From the NCBI GenBank assembly GCA_039026955.1, contig JBCCLH010000015.1:49485-113484 (forward strand): a stretch of 64,000 nucleotides of DNA. Reading direction: 5' to 3'. This DNA is from Kordia sp039026955 (GTDB lineage Bacteria; Bacteroidota; Bacteroidia; Flavobacteriales; Flavobacteriaceae). Position numbers and translations under genes: made by a program. Numbering within the stretch: position 1 is the stretch's first letter; the number at the start of each line of letters is the position of its first letter. Positions 25,944 to 34,033 of the stretch are shown here, one piece after another. The notes under the pieces were generated by a model. That model was not told where the DNA came from, ran no database searches, and saw nothing but the letters and a program-made list of their open reading frames with translations.

Positions 25944-25951
25944 TATTTTTG
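25944..25951 (+). promoter_or_regulatory. Possible promoter -7 box before the ECF sigma gene
   Basis: TATTTTTG fits TAnnTTTG. Transcription would begin near 25957, which makes the TTG at 25949 unusable as start and supports the GTG at 25970. The nearest upstream TTG is 24 bp away, longer than the usual 19-21, so the -33 part is poor. Confidence 0.4.
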
Positions 25952-25969
25952 ATAAGATTTATCTCAAAA

Positions 25970-26524
25970 GTGAAAAACGACTCCATACTTATAGAGCAAT
26001 TTAAAAATCGTGATGAAACCGCGTTGTCCAAGTTATACGACAAGTATTCTGGGGCAATTTACGGTGTCATTATACGAATGTGTAGAAATGAAGAAGCTGC
26101 ACAAGAAATTTTGCAAGAAACTTTTATGAAAGCTTGGGATAAGTCACATTTATATAATGCTGATAAAGGAAAGTTTTATACTTGGCTATATCGTATTGCT
26201 AGAAATACAACGTTAAATTTTCTAAGAAAAGATGAAAAACTCATCCAAACAGAAGATTTAAGTGTATATAAAGATGAAGGCGTTGAAGAAGATGATGATA
26301 TGCATGTTGAATTGAAAGGTGCATTGGCAAAATTAGATGCACATCACCAAAAAGCCTTGAAACTGATATACTTTAACGGACTCACACACAAAGAAGCACA
26401 TGAAGAAATGGGCGTTCCTTTGGGAACTTTTAAATCGTATGTGCGTCAGGCTGTAACGAAGTTACGTGAAGTGTATGCAAAAGAGTTATTGATTTTAATC
26501 TGTATCCTAGAACTGTTGACATGA
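25970..26524 (+). CDS. ECF-type RNA polymerase sigma factor
   Basis: 184 residues from the GTG at 25970 (an upstream TTG at 25949 would overlap a promoter box). Sigma region 2 is clear in the first half (Y-D-K-Y-S-G-A-I-Y-G-V..., R-I-A-R-N-T-x-L-N-F-L-R-K), and region 4 in the last third (A-L-K-L-I-Y-F-N-G-L-T-H-K-E-A... G-T-F-K-S-Y-V-R). It directs RNA polymerase to its own set of promoters. Its stop overlaps the start of the anti-sigma gene (ATGA), showing translational coupling. Confidence 0.92.
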   Translation: MKNDSILIEQFKNRDETALSKLYDKYSGAIYGVIIRMCRNEEAAQEILQETFMKAWDKSHLYNADKGKFYTWLYRIARNTTLNFLRKDEKLIQTEDLSVYKDEGVEEDDDMHVELKGALAKLDAHHQKALKLIYFNGLTHKEAHEEMGVPLGTFKSYVRQAVTKLREVYAKELLILICILELLT

Positions 26525-27315
26525 AAGATAGAAACACTATCATAGAGAGCGGAATGTTAGAGATGTACTTGCTAGGTTTATTGCCTGATGAGCAGGTGAC
26601 TGCACTTGAGCAAACGTTGGCTGAAGATGCAGTTTTGGCAACAAAGTATGCTGAAATAGAGCAGGATTTTGAAAACGTTTCTTTGGAAAATGCTATACAG
26701 CCGCCAGATTTTATAAAAGAAGATTTATTTGAAGAAATTCGAAAAAAATATGAAGGTGTAAAAACACTTCCGAAAGAAGAGACTTCCACGAATATTAAAA
26801 ATACCTCACAATTTTTATGGATTGCTGCAAGTGTAGCGGCTGTATTCATGATTGGTGCTTTTTGGATGTTTACTCAATGGAATGCCACAAAAGATGATTT
26901 GCAAGTCACGCAGCAAGAATTAAACGACATTAAGAAGCAAATTGAAAATCTACAAGGTGATTTGAAAGATTCACAATTATTGGCAGATGTGATCAATGAT
27001 CCGAATACGTTGCAGTATGCGTTGAAAGGAAATGATAAAATTCCAGGCGGATTTGCGAAAGCATATATCAATCACGAAGATAAATCTGCTATTGTGAACG
27101 TACAAAAACTTCCTGAGTTGCCTGCTGACAAAACCTATCAAATGTGGGCAGATGTAGAAGGCGAAATGATTAATATGGGTGTGATTGACAAATCTAAAAA
27201 TGTCGTTGTGCTTGAATATATTGACGAAGCTACTTCCTTAAACATTACCATTGAACCTGCTGGCGGAAGCGATCACGCTACTGTGGAGCAGTTGGTTACT
27301 AATGTGTATTTGTAG
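26521..27315 (+). CDS. Anti-sigma factor (RskA-like)
   Basis: 264 residues. The cytoplasmic N-terminus has a short sigma-binding helical zone (E-S-G-M-L-E-M-Y-L-L-G-L-L-P-D), then a membrane segment around residues 100-119 (FLWIAASVAAVFMIGAFWMF) and a periplasmic C-terminal domain with the RskA pattern L-P-x-L-P-A-D-K-T-Y-Q-M-W-A-D-V-E-G. It overlaps the sigma gene by four bases. It holds the sigma factor inactive until an envelope signal arrives. The nearby divergent fasciclin is a candidate target. Confidence 0.9.
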   Translation: MKDRNTIIESGMLEMYLLGLLPDEQVTALEQTLAEDAVLATKYAEIEQDFENVSLENAIQPPDFIKEDLFEEIRKKYEGVKTLPKEETSTNIKNTSQFLWIAASVAAVFMIGAFWMFTQWNATKDDLQVTQQELNDIKKQIENLQGDLKDSQLLADVINDPNTLQYALKGNDKIPGGFAKAYINHEDKSAIVNVQKLPELPADKTYQMWADVEGEMINMGVIDKSKNVVVLEYIDEATSLNITIEPAGGSDHATVEQLVTNVYL

Positions 27316-27481
27316 GTTGTTGGGTTTTGGATGTTTGGTGTTGGTCACTATTGAAGCGTTATAACGAGACTGAATGACATAACAATCTTTTCAAATAAAG
27401 TTCCGATTTACAATATATTAATCAACAAAATAGAGAAATCCACAAAAAGCCTAAAACCCAAGACCCAACACCTAAAACCCA

Positions 27482-28150
27482 TTAAATCAACCTCCGAATC
27501 GCTTCCCGTTCGCTCAACTCTTTAAGTTTGATACTTTTTACGAAGTCTAACACTGCTTGCGGTTGTACTTTTCCGTATTCACGTAATGCCCAACCAATGG
27601 CTTTTTGGATAAAGAATTCGTCAGAATCTTTGTGAATAGTACATTGTTTGAATAATTCCGCTGCATCGGTTTGATCTTTATAGCCTAACTGAAACAAAAT
27701 CGCAGTCCGATTCAGCCACATGTTTTCGCTATTAGTGTACGAATTAAGAAGTTTGACTTTTAGATCGGGAAATTGCATTACATACGTTCCGAAGATATGT
27801 TTCGCTAAAAAATCCACCGTATCCCACCAAGAATGTGTGGTGATCAATTCTGTGATGAGCGAATGATCTTCCGCAACATACTTCTTCTTCAAAAACTTTT
27901 GCAACAATTCTATAGCGGAATAATGATATTCCCGTTGTGGTAATGCATATAACTCTAAGACTACATCGCGAATGTTTTCCTGTAAAAATGTTTTGTATTC
28001 AGGCACTAAGGCTTTGATCAATTGCTTTCTTGAAGGCGCTTTAATCCCATGAAAGACAAACAAATTCCGCATATACGCTTCCATTTGCTGTTGGTTTTCA
28101 GCATTTGCGTTGGCTTCAAAGGTTTGTTTTAGTTTATCTATGAATTTCAT
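27482..28150 (-). CDS. DNA alkylation repair protein (AlkD-like HEAT)
   Basis: 222 residues of all-helical HEAT-like repeats. The family pattern is visible: F-H-G-I-K-A-P-S-R-K-Q in the first third, H-S-W-W-D-T-V-D-F-L-A around residue 105-117, and a closing F-I-Q-K-A-I-G-W-A-L-R-E-Y-G-K. AlkD-type glycosylases remove bulky alkylated bases such as 7-methylguanine without base flipping. Cytoplasmic, single gene on the minus strand. Confidence 0.88.
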   Translation of the reverse strand: MKFIDKLKQTFEANANAENQQQMEAYMRNLFVFHGIKAPSRKQLIKALVPEYKTFLQENIRDVVLELYALPQREYHYSAIELLQKFLKKKYVAEDHSLITELITTHSWWDTVDFLAKHIFGTYVMQFPDLKVKLLNSYTNSENMWLNRTAILFQLGYKDQTDAAELFKQCTIHKDSDEFFIQKAIGWALREYGKVQPQAVLDFVKSIKLKELSEREAIRRLI

Positions 28151-28233
28151 TTTTTGATTTGTAATTTTCTTAAGCTACTTAAAACGTAAGTTCGATTTCT
28201 ATGATAAAAGCAAGTAATTTTGATAAAAGTTTG

Positions 28234-28340
28234 ATTGGTCATTACGAGCGACAGCGTGGTAATCTGTCTAAATCAAAGCAGAATTTGTACTGTGGTAGAA
28301 AAAGATTGCCACGTCGTAAATTCCTCCTTTGACGAATTAT
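28234..28340. repeat. Palindromic repeat family 2, copy a
   Basis: Starts TTGGTCATTACGAGCGACAG and ends in an inverted AGATTGCCACGTCGT then CCTCCTTTGACGAATT. It belongs to the widespread GTCATTACGAG...GGCAATCTG type. Just outside, AAAACGTAAGTTCGAT resembles the outer end of family 1, so the copy may sit in an older family 1 remnant. It is the only feature of the 273 bp gap 28151-28423. Confidence 0.6.
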
Positions 28341-28423
28341 ACCAAAACGTCAGTTCGATACAAAAAAGTTTCTAAAAGCGAAGTAATTCAAAATTCAAAA
28401 TTTAGCATTTAACATTTCACAAT

Positions 28424-30115
28424 TCAAAATCCCACAGCTTTATCATCCCCACGAGGATCAGCACCACCTTCTAACTTTCCGTTAGGTAACACCAAAATCC
28501 CTTCTACTTTTCCAATGACAGGACTGTTGGTCGCATCAATCGTATAGCCAAGTTTGGTAAGTTGTTCATGCAACATATCACTAAATCCATTTGGTTCCAT
28601 TCGTATTGTATCTGGCAACCATTGATGATGAAAACGCGGCTGATTGATCGCTTCCTGCATGCCCATTTCGTGTTCGTGGACATTTAAAATTGTTTGTAAC
28701 ACGCTCGTAATGATGGTAGATCCACCAGGTGTGCCGACGACCATGTATAGTTTTCCGTCTTTTTCTACAATGGTTGGCGTCATGGAACTTAACATACGCT
28801 TTTCAGGTGCAATACTATTGGCTTCGGCTCCGATAAGTCCAAACATATTGGCTTCGCCCGGTTTGGCACTGAAATCGTCCATTTCGTTGTTTAGGAAGAA
28901 ACCTAATTCCTCACAATACAATTTGGAACCATACGCGCCATTAATGGTGGTCGTAACCGAAACTGCATTTCCAAACTGGTCTACGATAGAGTAGTGCGTG
29001 GTTTCGTCACTTTCTACAATTTCGATATTTCCGCGAGCGACTTCAGACGATGGTGTGGCTTTTTTAAAGGAAAAATTTGCCATACGTTCTTTAATGTATG
29101 CGTTGTTCAATAAGGTTTCTGTGGGAATAGTTACAAAATCAGGATCGCCTAAAAAATAGTTTCGATCTTCGTAGGCTCTGCGTTCGGCTTCGGTAATGAC
29201 TTGAATGCTTTTCAATGTATTATGTCCAAATTCTTTTAAATCGTACGGTTCAATGGATTTCATGATTTGCGCCAAACAAATACTGCCGCTTGATGGTGGC
29301 GACATCGAAATGATGCGTAAATCATCGTAGGTAAACGTAATAGGATCGCGCCATCTGACTTCGTATTTGGCTAAATCTTCCAACGTCATGATTCCGCCAG
29401 ATTGTTGCATAAAATCCACTAAAATCTGAGCCGTTTCACCTTTGTAGAATTCATCACGTCCGTTTTTCTGAATGCGTTCTAGCGTTTTTGCCAATTGCAA
29501 ACGTTTGATCGTATCTGTTGCTTTCCATGGTTTGGCAAATAAAAAATCAGGATTATTTACTTTTAAAAAGTTTTCTCGATATTTTTCAAAACGTTTTTGC
29601 TGTTTTTTAGTCACAACGACGCCTTTTTTCGCTAAGGCAATCACAGGTGCAATGATTTCTTTCATCGGTAATTTTCCGAACTTTTCATGCGAAGCATATA
29701 TTCCTGCAATATTTCCTGGAATTCCAACAGCCATCGCGCCTAATCTACTTTTATTTGTAATGACTTCTTGAGTAATCGAATCCAAATACATGTCTTTGTA
29801 CGCTGCCAACGGTGCTTTTTCACGATAATCGAGTGTGCCGATGCTTCCATCTTTTAAGCGATACACCATAAATCCGCCACCGCCCAAACTTCCTGCATAC
29901 GGATAGGCGACTGCAAGTGCCAATTCCATTCCCGCCATCGCATCAAAGGCATTACCACCTTTTTTAAGAATCAGCGTGCCAACTTTAGAAGCTTCTTCAC
30001 GAGCAGAAACCACCATCGCATTCTCAGAAATGACGCCAGTTACAACTTCTTTTGGAGTTTCTTTGCAGGAAAAGAAAAAAAGACAGCAAAGGCTGAACAG
30101 CAATAGTTTATTCAT
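28424..30115 (-). CDS. ggt: Gamma-glutamyltransferase (lipoprotein form)
   Basis: 563 residues, the usual size of the GGT precursor. The N-terminus is a lipoprotein signal (FFFSC, Cys 17). The self-cleaving site T-T-H-Y-S-I begins at Thr 372, which becomes the catalytic N-terminus of the small subunit after autoprocessing. The G-G-G-G-F-M-V-Y strand near 79 and the M-S-P-P-S-S-G-S turn near 271 are also family landmarks. The enzyme hydrolyses or transfers the gamma-glutamyl group of glutathione in the periplasm. It starts eight bases inside the upstream ACP phosphodiesterase gene, so the two are coupled. Confidence 0.95.
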   Translation of the reverse strand: MNKLLLFSLCCLFFFSCKETPKEVVTGVISENAMVVSAREEASKVGTLILKKGGNAFDAMAGMELALAVAYPYAGSLGGGGFMVYRLKDGSIGTLDYREKAPLAAYKDMYLDSITQEVITNKSRLGAMAVGIPGNIAGIYASHEKFGKLPMKEIIAPVIALAKKGVVVTKKQQKRFEKYRENFLKVNNPDFLFAKPWKATDTIKRLQLAKTLERIQKNGRDEFYKGETAQILVDFMQQSGGIMTLEDLAKYEVRWRDPITFTYDDLRIISMSPPSSGSICLAQIMKSIEPYDLKEFGHNTLKSIQVITEAERRAYEDRNYFLGDPDFVTIPTETLLNNAYIKERMANFSFKKATPSSEVARGNIEIVESDETTHYSIVDQFGNAVSVTTTINGAYGSKLYCEELGFFLNNEMDDFSAKPGEANMFGLIGAEANSIAPEKRMLSSMTPTIVEKDGKLYMVVGTPGGSTIITSVLQTILNVHEHEMGMQEAINQPRFHHQWLPDTIRMEPNGFSDMLHEQLTKLGYTIDATNSPVIGKVEGILVLPNGKLEGGADPRGDDKAVGF

Positions 30116-30701
30116 TATATAATTCTTTTAATTTTTGTCTTGAAAATTCGATGAGTTCTGCAAAAAAGGATGTGAATTCCGCTTCAAATTCATCATAAAA
30201 CTCTTGAAGTTCTACCACAGCTAAATTCATCTTAGAGCGATTCTTCGTGCGGCGATTCATGCCTTCTAACACTTTTGTGATGCCGTCAATTGAAGCATAG
30301 CTCACCAACCAATTGTCGTGAATCATGTAAGGAAGCATGCGTTGTACATTCTCCGGAAGGGTTTCAAAATTATCTTCTAACAACCGATAAAAAACATCCA
30401 CAAAAGTTGCTAGCGGAACCTCTGAATAGGTCTTCCAATTTTTAGCCAAAAAATGGTCGTACAGAATATCGACAATCACGCCGCTGTAATGACTGTAGTT
30501 TTTGTGCAAGCGCTTGGTACTCATACGAACCGTAGGATGCGTGTCCGTAAAGGAATCGATGTGTCGGTGTAGCAAGATTCCTTTTTGTATGTTGAGCGGA
30601 TAATCCTTGTATTTTTTCCCACGAATACTATCGGCAATAAAATTTCCGATTTTTATGTCGTCGTCATTCTGTGAGAGGTAAATATGTGCTAAAAAATTCA
30701 T
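30108..30701 (-). CDS. Acyl carrier protein phosphodiesterase (AcpH-like)
   Basis: 197 residues. The start MNFLAHIYLS, the I-G-N-F-I-A-D-S-I-R-G-K segment (residues 18-29) and L-H-R-H-I-D-S-F-T-D-T-H-P with its metal-binding His and Asp residues identify the AcpH family, HD-like enzymes that remove phosphopantetheine from acyl carrier protein. The final ~80 residues are helical. It overlaps ggt by eight bases and is divergent from the acyltransferase gene. Whether it truly acts on ACP in this species is unproven. Confidence 0.85.
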   Translation of the reverse strand: MNFLAHIYLSQNDDDIKIGNFIADSIRGKKYKDYPLNIQKGILLHRHIDSFTDTHPTVRMSTKRLHKNYSHYSGVIVDILYDHFLAKNWKTYSEVPLATFVDVFYRLLEDNFETLPENVQRMLPYMIHDNWLVSYASIDGITKVLEGMNRRTKNRSKMNLAVVELQEFYDEFEAEFTSFFAELIEFSRQKLKELYNE

Positions 30702-30757
30702 TTGTTAAATTTAATAAGAATATTTTTCTGAGAATATTATATTTGTAAAAAACATCC

Positions 30758-31819
30758 TTGATACTTCCCAACCTAAATCCATTGCGTTTTTTCTTGGCAT
30801 TGCTAGTAATGCTAGTACATATTCCCGAATTTTTCAGGAATAGAGGATTGCCAACCTACAATGATGGGATTATTTTTCATCGTGGGAAAGAAGCGGTGTA
30901 TGTCTTTTTTGTGTTGAGCGGATTTTTAATCATTCGATTACTATACAAAGAAGTTGTGGAAAAAGGCAGTATTAGTCTGAGAAGCTTTTATATTCGGCGT
31001 ATTCTGCGGATTTATCCGCTGTACTTTTTGATTCTTATTACAGGTTTTCTGTATTACAAAGTGGTGTTGTCCTTGGTGGGAATTCCGTATGAAGCGGATT
31101 ACGATCTGACCAATGCCTTATTGCTATTTGTGTTCTTTCTGCCAAATGTTGCTGCGAACTTGTATCAGCCTGGTGGCGCGTTGGAAATATTATGGTCTAT
31201 CGGAATTGAAGAACAGTTTTACTTGCTTATTCCACCGATGTTATTTTTTATCAAGAGAGCATTTTTTATTAGGTTTATCATCATTCTCACAGTAGTGTAT
31301 TTTTTCATTTTTGCGAGTGATATATTTCCGTTTCTGCGAAGATTTGACTTCCTGTATTTCTACTTTTCTGCAGGCGGATTGTTTGCCGTACTGCACGAAC
31401 GATACGATCTTGGCAGTAAGATGCATAAATATCTCAAAATAGCCATTCTAGCAACTTTTATTGCATACTTTTGCACGAATATTTTTAAAGGAATGGAAGC
31501 AAATGTGTATCATTTTGTGAGCATGCTATTGTTTAGTATCACCATTATGACGTTGAGTTACAGTCCAGTCATCAACATACAAAACAAGCAGTTGAATTAC
31601 CTTGGGAAAATATCGTATGGCATTTACATGTTTCATCCGTTGGTGATGCAACTCATCGGATTGGTGATGCTTAAATTGGTAGCGAACGTAAACTTGTCAG
31701 ATATAACCATTATTTTACTTTCGTATGGATTGGTTTTTGGCGTAACTTTTATAGTTTCGCACTTTTCATATCAATATTTTGAAAAACCGTTTTTAAACTT
31801 AAAAAATAAATTTAGATAA
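30758..31819 (+). CDS. Membrane acyltransferase (family 3)
   Basis: 353 residues with about ten membrane segments. The start (LNPLRFFLALLVMLVH...) with the conserved Arg and His, the F-V-L-S-G-F-L-I pattern, and R-R-I-L-R-I-Y-P-L-Y-F identify the acyltransferase-3 family that O-acetylates sugars of surface polymers. The TTG at 30758 is the only in-frame start before the first motif, because a stop lies four codons upstream. It ends six bases before glmM, so the two are likely cotranscribed; acceptor unknown. Confidence 0.88.
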   Translation: MILPNLNPLRFFLALLVMLVHIPEFFRNRGLPTYNDGIIFHRGKEAVYVFFVLSGFLIIRLLYKEVVEKGSISLRSFYIRRILRIYPLYFLILITGFLYYKVVLSLVGIPYEADYDLTNALLLFVFFLPNVAANLYQPGGALEILWSIGIEEQFYLLIPPMLFFIKRAFFIRFIIILTVVYFFIFASDIFPFLRRFDFLYFYFSAGGLFAVLHERYDLGSKMHKYLKIAILATFIAYFCTNIFKGMEANVYHFVSMLLFSITIMTLSYSPVINIQNKQLNYLGKISYGIYMFHPLVMQLIGLVMLKLVANVNLSDITIILLSYGLVFGVTFIVSHFSYQYFEKPFLNLKNKFR

Positions 31820-31825
31820 TATATT

Positions 31826-33214
31826 ATGACTTTAATCAAATCAATTTCAGGGATTCGTGGAACCATTGGAGGAAATGTAGGTGATAATTTGACACCGATT
31901 GATGCTGTAAAATTTGCAAGTGCGTATGGAACTTGGTTGAAAAAAGAATACAACAAAGAGAAATTGACGATTGTGATTGGACGCGATGCACGAATTTCAG
32001 GAGCCATGATTCAAAGTTTGGTGGTAAATACTTTAGTCGGATTAGGAATTGACGTGATTGATCTCGGATTGTCTACTACACCAACGGTTGAAGTAGCTGT
32101 TCCCTTAGAAAAAGCGGATGGTGGAATTATTCTGACGGCAAGTCACAACCCAAAACAATGGAATGCATTAAAGCTCTTAAATAACAAAGGAGAATTTTTA
32201 AATGGAGCAGATGGCGCTGAAATCCTACGAATTGCGGAAAGTGACGATTTCGATTTTGCAGCAGTAGACGATTTAGGAAGCGTAACACCAAACGATACGT
32301 ATATTGACAAGCATATTGAAGAAGTGCTACATCTTCCATTAGTAGATGCAGAAGCGATCAAACAAGCAAATTTTAAAGTCGTTGTAGATGGTGTGAATTC
32401 TACAGGAGGAATTGCCATTCCGAAGTTATTACACGCATTGAACGTTGATGTAATTGAATTGTATTGTGAGCCAAACGGACATTTTCCACACAATCCAGAA
32501 CCGTTGAAAGAGCATTTAACAGATATTTCTGAATTGGTAGTGAAAGAAAAAGCAGATTTTGGTATAGTAGTCGATCCAGATGTTGATCGTTTGGCATTTA
32601 TTTGTGATGATGGTGAAATGTTTGGAGAAGAATATACGCTAGTTGCTTGCGCAGATTATATATTAGGAAAAGTAAAAGGAAATACAGTTTCAAACTTATC
32701 ATCTTCAAGAGCGTTGCGTGATGTCACTGAAAAACACGGTGGAAGTTATGAAGCAAGTGCGGTAGGCGAAGTGAATGTTGTGATTAAAATGAAAGATAAA
32801 AATGCCGTCATTGGTGGCGAAGGAAACGGCGGCATCATTTACCCTGAATTGCACTACGGACGCGATTCTCTAGTAGGAGTTGCTTTGTTTTTGACGCATT
32901 TAGCCGAAAAGAACATGACCGTTCGTGAATTACGTGATAGCTATCCAAGTTATTTCATGAGCAAAAATAAAATTCAATTAACACCAGAATTAGACGTAGA
33001 CGGCATTTTAAAAGCCATGGAGGAGAAGTATGCAGACGAAAACGTAACTACTATTGATGGTGTAAAAATCGATTTCCCTGAAAATTGGGTACACTTACGT
33101 AAATCGAACACGGAACCCATCATTAGAATTTACACAGAAGCCAAATCGCAAAAAGAAGCAGATGCATTGGCGCAGCGCATTATGGGTGAGATTGAAGAGA
33201 TTGCAAATCTGTAA
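31826..33214 (+). CDS. glmM: Phosphoglucosamine mutase
   Basis: 462 residues, matching the alpha-D-phosphohexomutase family. The phosphoserine loop T-A-S-H-N-P lies at 104-109 (Ser 106), the metal loop D-P-D-V-D-R at 250-255, and the sugar-binding E-G-N-G-G turn and the phosphate-binding R-K-S-N-T-E-P near the C-terminus are all present. It converts glucosamine-6-phosphate to glucosamine-1-phosphate on the way to UDP-GlcNAc and cell wall. Its exact sugar (phosphoglucosamine versus phosphomannose) is an inference from the length and motifs. Confidence 0.85.
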   Translation: MTLIKSISGIRGTIGGNVGDNLTPIDAVKFASAYGTWLKKEYNKEKLTIVIGRDARISGAMIQSLVVNTLVGLGIDVIDLGLSTTPTVEVAVPLEKADGGIILTASHNPKQWNALKLLNNKGEFLNGADGAEILRIAESDDFDFAAVDDLGSVTPNDTYIDKHIEEVLHLPLVDAEAIKQANFKVVVDGVNSTGGIAIPKLLHALNVDVIELYCEPNGHFPHNPEPLKEHLTDISELVVKEKADFGIVVDPDVDRLAFICDDGEMFGEEYTLVACADYILGKVKGNTVSNLSSSRALRDVTEKHGGSYEASAVGEVNVVIKMKDKNAVIGGEGNGGIIYPELHYGRDSLVGVALFLTHLAEKNMTVRELRDSYPSYFMSKNKIQLTPELDVDGILKAMEEKYADENVTTIDGVKIDFPENWVHLRKSNTEPIIRIYTEAKSQKEADALAQRIMGEIEEIANL

Positions 33215-33230
33215 GTTATCACAAAATAAA

Positions 33231-33410
33231 TAACGTGAGTTCGACATAAGAAATCATTAAATTTCTTGTAATTCAATTAAAAATAGACACTTGTCAGTTC
33301 GAGCATTACTGAAAGTACCGAGCGTAGCTCACGAGAACACTAAAAAAGTTAAGATTTCGATCGAATCTCATGCGCTACGCTCGGTATCTACGATAATGCT
33401 CGATTTGACA
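33231..33410. repeat. Palindromic repeat family 1, copy d (inverted, one outer end)
   Basis: Reads in the opposite orientation: outer end TAACGTGAGTTCGACATAAG, a flank ending AATTCAATT, then TGTCAGTTCGAGC (33292) to CTCGATTTGACA (33410). The flank AGAAATCATTAAATTTCTTG matches the inverted flank of copy c. The right outer end is missing, so this is a truncated copy between glmM and the precursor at 33493. Confidence 0.75.
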
Positions 33411-33492
33411 CTTTCTGTACACAACTACTTATAGTTGCAGGCAATCCAACTTTTACCATGTATTCAAATCATACTACAGATTTGGTATGATC

Positions 33493-33774
33493 TTATCCAA
33501 AACTTGGTTTATCACAAACACAAGTTTCATATTCTGTTGGAGGCGGACATTTTATAGTTCCTCCATTGGTTCCACAATCATCACAATAGGAATAACAAAT
33601 GCTTTCCTCTGTTACATTTGTTGTCATGTCACTAGTATCTGCATCCGTTCCTGTTGTATAAGTTGTGTTGGCAATACCCGTACCATTAATTCCGCCTGTT
33701 TTTTTGTGAAGTAGCGACAGATTAGAGATTTTGTGTTTGTATAATTCCAAATTTTTGAATTTCTTTTTCTTCAT
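33493..33774 (-). CDS. Lanthipeptide-type precursor next to TPR-AraC regulator
   Basis: 93 residues. Leader MKKKKFKNLELYKHKISNL and Gly-Gly at 27-28, as in other precursors here. After the GG comes a Thr-rich stretch, the D-A-D-T-S-D motif at 44-49, then a tail with six Cys (C-Y-S-Y-C-D-D-C, then three more). The same motif occurs in the precursor at 60091. It lies downstream of the TPR-AraC gene 34033-35715 on the same strand, 258 bp apart, with a palindromic element in between. No modification enzymes in the window. Secretion and modification are inference from the leader. Confidence 0.7.
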   Translation of the reverse strand: MKKKKFKNLELYKHKISNLSLLHKKTGGINGTGIANTTYTTGTDADTSDMTTNVTEESICYSYCDDCGTNGGTIKCPPPTEYETCVCDKPSFG

Positions 33775-33870
33775 AATACTTGTGTTTTAAATGTTTGTTT
33801 GATAAATCAAAGAAGTATATGAAAAAAATAAAAATTATGATATTGATCGTTTATAAACCATCAATGATTT

Positions 33871-34033
33871 ATACCAAATAAACTATAATGTGCGACTTTA
33901 GAAACGAAGTTGCTTTGGTAGTATAGGACGCAGTGGATTTTTTGCATAGCCGTAAGCTACGGAAAGAAGCCGTAAGGAACTATACTGCCAAATGAACGAG
34001 TTTATATGTTGCATCGTATAATTTATTTGGTAT
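33871..34033. repeat. 163 bp two-level inverted repeat element
   Basis: Outer ends ATACCAAATAAACTATA and, inverted, TATAATTTATTTGGTAT; inside, TTTGGTAGTATAG (33914-33926) is mirrored by CTATACTGCCAAA (33980-33992), and the centre carries repeated AGCCGTAAG words. The right end reaches the last base of the TPR-AraC coding region (34033). It may be a small mobile element or act as a transcriptional attenuator between regulator and precursor. Confidence 0.7.

Noticed and set aside
26430..26849. 139-residue minus-strand frame across the sigma/anti-sigma junction
   Set aside because: Lies wholly opposite two clear, coupled genes; no domain or signal.
32143..32493. Minus-strand frames opposite glmM
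   Set aside because: Antisense shadows of a strongly conserved enzyme.
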